Shown here: piece after piece, positions 1 through 3,880 of the stretch
How the letters are laid out: each line of letters starts with the position of its first letter
How positions within the stretch are numbered: the stretch's first letter is position 1
From: Candidatus Woesearchaeota archaeon
Lineage (GTDB): Archaea > Nanobdellota > Nanobdellia > UBA10117
Length of the DNA stretch: 6,985 bases
Reading direction: 5' to 3'
Assembly (NCBI GenBank): GCA_023245115.1
Contig: JAHFKX010000043.1
Span: 1-6,985 of the forward strand
Translations under genes and position numbers: made by a program
The notes under the pieces: model-generated
Databases searched by the model: none
Told to the model about the DNA's origin: nothing
Seen by the model: the letters and a program-made list of their open reading frames with translations, nothing else

Positions 1-258
1 CGGCTCGTCCAACCCTCGATCATCATCGTCCATTAGTTTTTCCCGTTTTTCTTTCAACCTGACAAGTTTAATATGTTTCGATTCGTGCATGATGTCAATT
101 TTATCCTTCAGGTGAGTATTTAAATAGTGTGCTACCGTTGATTTTTTCAGGCCAGTCTTCTTTGCAATGTCCCTGACCCATGTTCCGTGCGGGCTGCCCC
201 TGAGAGCATACAAAATCGTTTCGATTTTGTGTTTTGATGGGCCTGGCTTACGGCTCAT
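1..258 (-). CDS. Winged-helix transcriptional regulator (partial, C-terminus beyond left edge)
   Basis: Reverse translation from the ATG at 256-258 gives 86 codons open to the left edge, so the C-terminus is missing. Residues 11-70 form a helix-turn-helix plus wing: ALRGSPHGTWVRDIAKKTG, then LKKSTVAHYL as the likely recognition helix, and IKLVRLK as a closing wing strand. The visible end is acidic (DDDD near residue 80). About half of the residues over 61 positions match the regulator encoded at 2975-3262, so the two are paralogues. The start codon overlaps the stop of the upstream kinase gene as ATGA (255-258), so co-transcription and translational coupling are likely. From the family I infer a DNA-binding regulator; the ligand is unknown. 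A candidate operator, GACAATTG, lies in the promoter of this two-gene unit. Confidence 0.85.
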   Translation of the reverse strand, partial: MSRKPGPSKHKIETILYALRGSPHGTWVRDIAKKTGLKKSTVAHYLNTHLKDKIDIMHESKHIKLVRLKEKREKLMDDDDRGLDEP

Positions 259-1208
259 CTTAAGCTAACCTCCAGTTTTGCTAGTTCTTTCTCTATTTTT
301 TTTCTTAGCTTTTCTTTTGCTCCAGAAACAATTTCGCGTTCGTTTAAAACATTGAAGGCAAAATATTCTCTAACATTCCAAAGGAGATTTTGCAGTGGCA
401 TAAAACAATAATAAAGATGCATGCGGTTTTTAAGTTCTGTGTCTGGCCGCAATTTAAGATATGTTTTTAGAAGAGTATTGAGCTGTTGCTTACTGAAAAA
501 CGTTTTATCAAATTTGTGTTCGGCAAAATAAAAAAACACTGCAACCTCCCACGCAGGATCGCCAATTAACGCAAGTTCCCAATCAAAAATTTTCAATCCT
601 TTGTGAGTTTTAACAATATTAAGAAGCTTGAAATCACCATGGCAAATTGCTCTCTTTGGTTTTAGATTGGCAGCATAGTGGTTTTTGATTCTTTCGTAAA
701 TTTTAATTATTCTTGGTGCAAAAACATTTTTATTATCAACTTTTTTAAGCCAAGCAATAATATTTTCTAGATTTTCTCCTGGAACTTTAACATAGTCGCG
801 CTTCAATAAATTTTTTATTTTTACATCTATTTTGGCGGAATGAATTTTAGCCAACAATTCTGCTATTTGATAAACATCTTCATTGGAGAGGCGTCTGCCA
901 GTTAGTTGCGAACCAGCCACAAATTCTTCAAATATTGCTGGTTTGCCCAAGAGCGTATCAACAAAAAGAACTTTTGGCGATATGCCTTTAAACTTCTGCA
1001 AAAGAGCAAGCTCTTTTTCCGCAATTTTATTTTCATCTACCAATGAATCGTTAAATACTTTGAGAACCACGTTTTTTTTGCCAGAACTTATTTTATATAC
1101 CAAATTGCTATATGCATTCTCAAATCTTTGTATCTCGAGATTTTTTGTAGATATGTTTAATCTTTTGGCGTTTTTTAGAACAAGTTGCCTGATGTTGGCT
1201 ATTTTCAT
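255..1208 (-). CDS. APH/choline-kinase-fold phosphotransferase
   Basis: This 317-residue protein has the protein-kinase-like fold of the aminoglycoside phosphotransferase and choline/ethanolamine kinase superfamily, which moves the ATP gamma-phosphate to a hydroxyl of a small molecule. An N-lobe strand carries the ATP-contacting Lys50 (VVLKVF), and an acidic helix with Glu64 and Glu66 follows. A hinge sits near 91-98 (AIFEEFVA). The catalytic loop is HGDFKLLN at 190-197 (Asp192 base, Asn197 metal ligand), and IFDWE puts the second metal ligand at Asp209. The order and spacing are complete, so it should be active. The substrate cannot be read: choline or ethanolamine, a sugar or another alcohol are all possible, and resistance need not be its role. 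I chose the ATG at 1208 because a TATA box lies 22 nt upstream; the TTG at 1223 would add only five residues. It overlaps the downstream regulator gene by 4 bp. Confidence 0.85.
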   Translation of the reverse strand: MKIANIRQLVLKNAKRLNISTKNLEIQRFENAYSNLVYKISSGKKNVVLKVFNDSLVDENKIAEKELALLQKFKGISPKVLFVDTLLGKPAIFEEFVAGSQLTGRRLSNEDVYQIAELLAKIHSAKIDVKIKNLLKRDYVKVPGENLENIIAWLKKVDNKNVFAPRIIKIYERIKNHYAANLKPKRAICHGDFKLLNIVKTHKGLKIFDWELALIGDPAWEVAVFFYFAEHKFDKTFFSKQQLNTLLKTYLKLRPDTELKNRMHLYYCFMPLQNLLWNVREYFAFNVLNEREIVSGAKEKLRKKIEKELAKLEVSLR

Positions 1209-1220
1209 GCTATTAATAGC

Positions 1221-1229
1221 CAATTGTCC
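1221..1229 (-). promoter_or_regulatory. Candidate operator GGACAATTG inside the kinase promoter
   Basis: The minus strand reads GGACAATTG between the TATA box (1231-1240) and the predicted start at 1208. A protein bound here would block assembly of the transcription complex, so repression is the natural reading. The same word occurs in inverted orientation at 1289-1297 and as a full palindrome at 3318-3331. Assigning it to the winged-helix paralogues is inference. Confidence 0.45.
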
Positions 1230-1230
1230 A

Positions 1231-1240
1231 ATATATATTT
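1231..1240 (-). promoter_or_regulatory. TATA box of the kinase-regulator unit
   Basis: The minus strand reads AAATATATAT, preceded by an A-rich BRE-like stretch (AAAAACT). The gap to the ATG at 1208 is 22 nt, which puts the expected start of transcription on or next to the ATG, giving a leaderless message. No Shine-Dalgarno is seen. Confidence 0.65.
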
Positions 1241-1271
1241 AGTTTTTCACAAAGTGATAGTAACTGCTAAC

Positions 1272-1286
1272 AAAAACGTAAAAATT
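1272..1286 (-). terminator. U-rich candidate terminator after nreA
   Basis: About 20 nt beyond the nreA stop, the minus strand has two T tracts, ATTTTTACGTTTTTG in the RNA sense. Archaeal intrinsic termination commonly uses such oligo-U runs without a strong hairpin. The tracts sit before the kinase TATA box, which would separate the two transcripts. Confidence 0.4.
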
Positions 1287-1288
1287 TC

Positions 1289-1297
1289 GGACAATTG
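1289..1297 (+). promoter_or_regulatory. Second GGACAATTG site upstream of the kinase promoter
   Basis: This is a perfect 9-bp inverted partner of 1221-1229, with centres 68 bp apart and the kinase TATA box between them. It lies just after the nreA stop codon. It could be an auxiliary operator, or the two arms could pair in a long-range stem. Confidence 0.4.
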
Positions 1298-1303
1298 AAC
1301 AAA

Positions 1304-2470
1304 TTATTTAAAAAACCGCGCCAAACTTGTCTGTGCCTGCAAGCCCTTCAGCAAGACAGACTCCTGCCGAAACCGCGGCATGCCAAGCTGCAGTTTTGTG
1401 CCAATGTAATTCAGAGCTGAAGCCATATCTGCAAACTCCTTCGGCTGTTGTTTCAGCGCATTCCGCGTGATTTCTCTGCACGCAAAGACACCAAGAGGGA
1501 TGTATCCTGGGTAGGCCTCGCGGAAGACAAGAGCAGAGGCTTGCTTCCCAATCTCAACAAGCGTTTCTGCAACGCTAAATCGCACAGAGTAAAAGCAACC
1601 GCCAACCGGCGAATATTCCTTTTTGCCGGCGTTTGGCTCCCAATCTGAAAAAATTTCCTCTTCGTTTCCAAGAATGTGAATGAACGCTTCTGTCCATTCG
1701 TACTGCCATATATTTGGCACGAGCATGACTGCAAAATAATTATTCAATGCTGAAAATTCGTAGACTTGGTAGCAGTCCAGCAAAGGGTTTTCTTTCACTT
1801 TGCTAACTAAATATTTTCCGAGAATGTCATCAACTGCTGTGATACTCCACCTTGTTGGAACTAAGCGGCGATTTTTTTCAAGCCCGAATGCACCGACCGA
1901 GAAGGCCTTTTGAATTTGGGAAAACTGCAGGCCTTTCTCGTACAGCTCCACAACGGCGGGAGCAGCCTTTAAATCTGAATCGTAATACGCCTTTCCCAAA
2001 CTTAGTTCAAACTTAACATTTTCTTTTTCAAATGATTTAATTTCGGCAGACGGGCCGAACGGCTGGTGCGAATCATCCATGCTAAAAGAAATTCCACGCG
2101 GTTTTTTTGTAAATTCAATGTCCGAGTAAACAAATTTTTTGGCGAGTGCGACTTCCTGAACTTTTTGTACTATTTTATTTTTGAAATCCCTGATGTTAAC
2201 AAGTTCCTTGCCACGCACTAATTGCAGCCGTAACTCTGCGATTTTTTCAGTTGTCAGGCCTTGTGGGATCCATTTCTCAGGCATGTCCATTAGTGAAGTG
2301 TCGCCTGTTTGTTGCGCGAGCATCGGGCCGACAAAGACCTTAGGGTAACCAAACTTGCCGATAAAAACTGATGGCGGCGAGCTGCCTTCAAGCTTTTCGC
2401 CAACCTCAGCAGACTTCAGCCGTAGCCCAGATGTTAGTTTGCTTAGGTATGTAGATTTTCCGTAACCCAT
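1304..2470 (-). CDS. nreA: NreA-like archaeal DNA-repair protein with C-terminal PIP box
   Basis: This 388-residue protein matches the archaeal Nre family. Near the N-terminus it has the hallmark SSPPSVFIGKFGYPKVFVGP (29-48), followed by DTSLMDMPEKW (57-67). The centre holds RLVPTRWSITAVDD, and later conserved blocks include NYFAVMLVPNIWQYEW and GGCFYSVRF. The last residues, QTSLARFF (380-387, bases 1310-1333), fit QxxLxxFF, the PIP box that docks clients on the PCNA sliding clamp. In haloarchaea, NreA acts with UvrABC in repair of mitomycin C damage in a PCNA-dependent way. There is no N-terminal CxxC zinc finger, which favours NreA over NreB. The ATG at 2470 is supported by a TATA box 20 nt upstream. 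Neighbouring genes do not point to a repair operon. Confidence 0.9.
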   Translation of the reverse strand: MGYGKSTYLSKLTSGLRLKSAEVGEKLEGSSPPSVFIGKFGYPKVFVGPMLAQQTGDTSLMDMPEKWIPQGLTTEKIAELRLQLVRGKELVNIRDFKNKIVQKVQEVALAKKFVYSDIEFTKKPRGISFSMDDSHQPFGPSAEIKSFEKENVKFELSLGKAYYDSDLKAAPAVVELYEKGLQFSQIQKAFSVGAFGLEKNRRLVPTRWSITAVDDILGKYLVSKVKENPLLDCYQVYEFSALNNYFAVMLVPNIWQYEWTEAFIHILGNEEEIFSDWEPNAGKKEYSPVGGCFYSVRFSVAETLVEIGKQASALVFREAYPGYIPLGVFACREITRNALKQQPKEFADMASALNYIGTKLQLGMPRFRQESVLLKGLQAQTSLARFFK

Positions 2471-2490
2471 AACTTTTTTCAGAAACCACT

Positions 2491-2500
2491 GTATAAATTA
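2491..2500 (-). promoter_or_regulatory. TATA box of nreA
   Basis: The minus strand reads TAATTTATAC after a CAAAAC BRE-like element. It ends 20 nt before the ATG at 2470, the spacing of a leaderless archaeal transcript. Confidence 0.6.
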
Positions 2501-2523
2501 GTTTTGTATGGTTGTCGAATGAA

Positions 2524-2940
2524 TTATTTTGGTGGCGCAGTAGAAGTTATCTGCAAACAACCCCAGCTATCAGTTTCTATTTCATTAAGATAGCTTAGAG
2601 ATTTTCCACGAATGTCAAAAACTTGTATTGATTCTGGCATGTGCCGAATGTAAATCGCATAAGTGTCAGAGTACAACATAAGAAAATTAACATTACTTCG
2701 CGTACCGGAATATTTTTGTATGCCATTGTCATCCACTGAAACTCTTGGGCCGCCGAGAATTCTGTCAAGCGTTGTTATAAAATTGCCACTCTGTTCCTCG
2801 TCAAAACTTGTAGCTTTGTTGAAATTATCTTTGAACGTCATAACTATGGCAAGAACTTCATTAAATTTTTGCTGGCCAGGCTTTAATTCTGTACATACAA
2901 TTTCATCTATACAAAACGGAGAGTCAAATCGTTTAACCAT
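2524..2940 (-). CDS. Hypothetical protein, 138 residues
   Basis: I do not recognise this protein. It has no signal peptide, membrane segment, Cys pairs or catalytic motif that I can see. Residues 25-60 look helical (EVLAIVMTFKDNFNKATSF, then a second helix to DRIL). The rest alternates short hydrophobic strands and turns (VNFLMLYSDTYAIYIRHM, IQVFDIRG), consistent with a small soluble alpha/beta domain. It ends in a short TAPPK tail. The gene is intact, begins with ATG, and has its own TATA box 20 nt upstream, so it is probably a monocistronic leaderless gene. It lies between nreA and the second winged-helix gene on the same strand, but each has its own promoter, so context gives little about function. 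Confidence 0.75.
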   Translation of the reverse strand: MVKRFDSPFCIDEIVCTELKPGQQKFNEVLAIVMTFKDNFNKATSFDEEQSGNFITTLDRILGGPRVSVDDNGIQKYSGTRSNVNFLMLYSDTYAIYIRHMPESIQVFDIRGKSLSYLNEIETDSWGCLQITSTAPPK

Positions 2941-2958
2941 TTAATAATGGCAATATAG

Positions 2959-2972
2959 AGATTTATAAATCT
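2959..2972 (-). promoter_or_regulatory. Palindromic TATA box of the 138-residue gene
   Basis: AGATTTATAAATCT is a perfect 14-bp palindrome whose TTTATAAA core ends about 20 nt before the ATG at 2940. Its upstream flank overlaps the stop region of the preceding regulator gene. The symmetry could simply reflect a symmetrical TATA core. Confidence 0.6.
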
Positions 2973-2974
2973 TT

Positions 2975-3262
2975 CTAGCCAACATAGCTTGGCGTTGCTC
3001 TGCCCGCCGTTTCTTTCATCCCATACCCGGATTCGTCGTGCTTGTACGCCTTCAGTCGCACGAGCTTGAACGGTTTTGCTGAGCCATGAAAAATTTCTAA
3101 ATCTTCCCATAACCACTTTCTCAAATAAAGTGACACTGTTGATTTATCTAGCTTGGTTATTCGGGCTATCTCGCGCACCCACAGGCCTTCAGGATTTGCT
3201 CTAAGTGCATCTATAATTTTCTTCACAGCCTTTTGATTTGCCATTGGTGGCCTGCCGACCAT
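2975..3262 (-). CDS. Winged-helix transcriptional regulator, paralogue of the left-edge regulator
   Basis: This 95-residue protein has one winged-helix domain. Helices around 9-22 lead to ANPEGLWVREIARITK, then LDKSTVSLYLRKWL as the recognition helix, and a wing closing with FKLVRLK near residue 70. A basic, Gly-rich tail of about 25 residues follows, with no second domain. It is paralogous to the protein at 1-258, sharing the WVR, KSTV and KLVRLK blocks. I chose the ATG at 3262 because MVGRPP aligns with the start of the paralogue; an ATG at 3244 would give an 89-residue form. A perfect palindrome, AAGACAATTGTCTT, lies 56 nt upstream and suggests self-control, or control by the paralogue. 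Its promoter is less clear than those of its neighbours. Confidence 0.85.
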   Translation of the reverse strand: MVGRPPMANQKAVKKIIDALRANPEGLWVREIARITKLDKSTVSLYLRKWLWEDLEIFHGSAKPFKLVRLKAYKHDESGYGMKETAGRATPSYVG

Positions 3263-3317
3263 AGTGTAATTTCTATATTTCCTTTTGCTTTATTTTCGCA
3301 TCTATTAGTTAATATGA

Positions 3318-3331
3318 AAGACAATTGTCTT
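3318..3331. promoter_or_regulatory. Perfect operator-like palindrome AAGACAATTGTCTT
   Basis: This perfect 14-bp palindrome lies upstream of the regulator gene that starts at 3262. Its core GACAATTG is the word found twice around the kinase promoter (1221-1229 and 1289-1297). A dimeric winged-helix protein would bind such symmetry. The match to the other sites is seen in the sequence; the binding protein is inferred. Confidence 0.55.
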
Positions 3332-3340
3332 ATTTAAATC
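3331..3340 (-). promoter_or_regulatory. Candidate TATA box of the second regulator gene
   Basis: The minus strand reads GATTTAAATA directly before the palindrome at 3318-3331, the same TATA-then-operator order as at the kinase promoter. Transcription would start near 3310 and leave a leader of about 48 nt. The leader holds a start-stop of three codons (ATG CGA AAA TAA). An AT-rich alternative, AAATATAG at 3273-3280, is too close to the ATG for the usual spacing. Confidence 0.35.
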
Positions 3341-3422
3341 TTTTGTTCGTCTTCTATATTGCGATTTTTATCTTCATCCAAAAGCGTGTATTTCTGATTT
3401 TCATTTTCAGCCTACTGTATCA

Positions 3423-3449
3423 ATTTATTAGACAAGTGTATTAATAAAT
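3423..3449. repeat. Inverted repeat ATTTATTA / TAATAAAT
   Basis: Eight-base arms at 3423-3430 and 3442-3449 are perfect complements around GACAAGTGTAT. It lies in the AT-rich part of the divergent region and could be a protein site, or chance in AT-rich DNA. Confidence 0.4.
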
Positions 3450-3506
3450 CTTGCGAAAGCGATATGGAAACTGAAAAATATTCGGGCCTATCTAATTGTG
3501 ACATAA

Positions 3507-3526
3507 ATCAAAACCGCGGTTTTGAT
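3507..3526. repeat. Perfect 20-bp palindrome with CCGCGG centre
   Basis: ATCAAAACCGCGGTTTTGAT is a perfect palindrome with no spacer. A second palindrome follows with its centre 26 bp away, on the same side as the TATA box at 3567-3573. It could be a dimer-binding operator or a cruciform site; as RNA, loop constraints would leave a shorter stem. Confidence 0.75.
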
Positions 3527-3699
3527 AATGCTCGCAAACCCACGGGTTTGTGACATTTCCCAACTGTTATAAACCACCTTTCTAGATAATAAGCATGGCA
3601 AAAGGTGAATGCGCTCAGTTGATGAGCACATCTCGGACAGTCCGGAATACATTTTCGCAGATATATTTCTAAAAAACTTTTGCTCCAAGTTCTAGACAT
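3508..3699 (-). CDS. Doubtful 63-residue Cys-rich ORF
   Basis: This minus-strand frame runs from ATG 3697-3699 to TGA 3508-3510. It has Cys17, Cys21, Cys24, Cys34 and Cys49 with nearby His; CPRC and GKC hint at a zinc ribbon. The second pair is broken, since a Val stands where TCGKC would be expected. First codon positions are not enriched in purine or G, a stop codon directly precedes the ATG, and no TATA box stands at the usual distance. Its stop lies in the palindrome at 3507-3526. It could be a decayed zinc-ribbon gene, a real small protein or chance. Confidence 0.25.
   Translation of the reverse strand: MSRTWSKSFLEIYLRKCIPDCPRCAHQLSAFTFCHAYYLERWFITVGKCHKPVGLRALSKPRF
3532..3553. repeat. 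22-bp inverted repeat, second of a tandem pair
   Basis: Arms TCGCAAACCC (3532-3541) and GGGTTTGTGA (3544-3553) pair at 9 of 10 positions around AC; the one exception is G-T. Like its neighbour at 3507-3526 it opens with TC, has an AAACC block and closes with GA. Such a tandem pair upstream of a TATA box fits a cooperative protein-binding site. Confidence 0.65.
3567..3573 (+). promoter_or_regulatory. TATA box directed towards thrS
   Basis: TTATAAA lies 21 nt before the ATG at 3595, the same gap as at the four minus-strand leaderless promoters (20-22 nt). It would start a message running into thrS with a leader of about 280 nt. A second TATA-like string, GATATATTT at 3660-3668, would give a leader nearer 185 nt. 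Confidence 0.45.
3595..3672 (+). CDS. Possible 25-codon leader ORF upstream of thrS
   Basis: ATG at 3595 opens MAKGECAQLMSTSRTVRNTF and ends at TAA 3670-3672. The only support is position: its ATG falls where a message from the TATA box at 3567-3573 should begin. It holds three Thr codons (all ACA), which invites comparison with leader peptides, but they are scattered, not clustered. Its span includes the hairpin at 3609-3631. It may well be chance. Confidence 0.2.
   Translation: MAKGECAQLMSTSRTVRNTFSQIYF
3609..3631. repeat. 9-bp stem-loop in the thrS leader region
   Basis: ATGCGCTCA (3609-3617) and TGAGCACAT (3623-3631) pair at 8 of 9 positions around the loop GTTGA. The stretch GCTCAGTTGATGAGC resembles a tRNA D-arm, but no anticodon or T-arm follows. 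It could be part of a structured leader RNA. Confidence 0.45.
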
Positions 3700-3880
3700 T
3701 CATCCCAATCTCGAAGCGATTTCCCTTTCGCAGTATGCGAGCCGCAGGTTATCTGGCGAGCTAAGAAAAATTTTGGCAGGCAAACAAATCTCAATTTCTG
3801 TTTCAGAACGGAGAGGCAGGCCGTCCATACTCGCACAAAGATTTAAAACTGCCAATTTTGAGGTAGTTAGCAATGGTTAA
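3680..3880 (+). CDS. Doubtful ORF overlapping the start of thrS
   Basis: The frame is open from 3626 to the TAA at 3878-3880, and its only early start is TTG at 3680, without a Shine-Dalgarno. The product, up to 66 residues, is rich in Ser, Leu and Arg (ASRRLSGELRKILAGKQI, SERRGRPSIL) and matches nothing I recognise. First positions are purine in about 59% of codons, as in real genes, and its end overlaps thrS by 8 bp, a common arrangement in coupled genes. The missing start signal speaks against it. Confidence 0.25.
   Translation: MLQVLDIHPNLEAISLSQYASRRLSGELRKILAGKQISISVSERRGRPSILAQRFKTANFEVVSNG
3860..3864 (+). promoter_or_regulatory. Shine-Dalgarno of thrS
   Basis: GAGGT lies 8 nt before the ATG at 3873 and is complementary to the usual archaeal anti-Shine-Dalgarno (CCTCC). 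It fixes the thrS start and shows that this gene, unlike its leaderless neighbours, is translated from a message with a 5' leader. Confidence 0.65.

Larger units (their letters stand above)
3263..3872. other. 610-base divergent intergenic region with clustered inverted repeats
   Basis: No convincing gene fills the space between the second regulator (minus) and thrS (plus). The first 220 bases are AT-rich and hold the operator palindrome (3318-3331) and an 8-bp inverted repeat (3423-3449). From 3507 on, composition is more balanced. It holds two adjacent palindromes, a TATA box, a 7-bp inverted repeat (CACCTTT 3575-3581 with AAAGGTG 3601-3607), a 9-bp stem (3609-3631) and the odd palindrome CGGACAGTCCG (3634-3644). 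Small ORFs occur on both strands. It could be a long thrS leader, a divergent control region or the remains of a gene. Confidence 0.7.

Noticed and set aside
1209..1223. TTG at 1223 as the kinase start
   Set aside because: It would lie only 7 nt from the TATA box and adds five non-conserved residues; ATG 1208 has the usual spacing.
883..1242. Plus-strand ORF of 119 codons opposite the kinase gene
   Set aside because: It is antisense to a gene with intact kinase motifs and shows no recognisable domain or promoter.
2440..2470. Walker A motif (GYGKST) at the start of the Nre protein
   Set aside because: It lacks the GxxxxGKS/T spacing and the Nre family is not a P-loop ATPase.
3618..3626. C/D box sRNA (TTGATGA resembles box C)
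   Set aside because: The first base does not fit RUGAUGA and no CUGA box D stands at a suitable distance.
3601..3660. tRNA gene suggested by a D-arm-like hairpin (GCTCAGTTGATGAGC)
   Set aside because: No anticodon stem, no T-arm with TTCRA, and no pairing acceptor ends follow; only the D-arm look is present.
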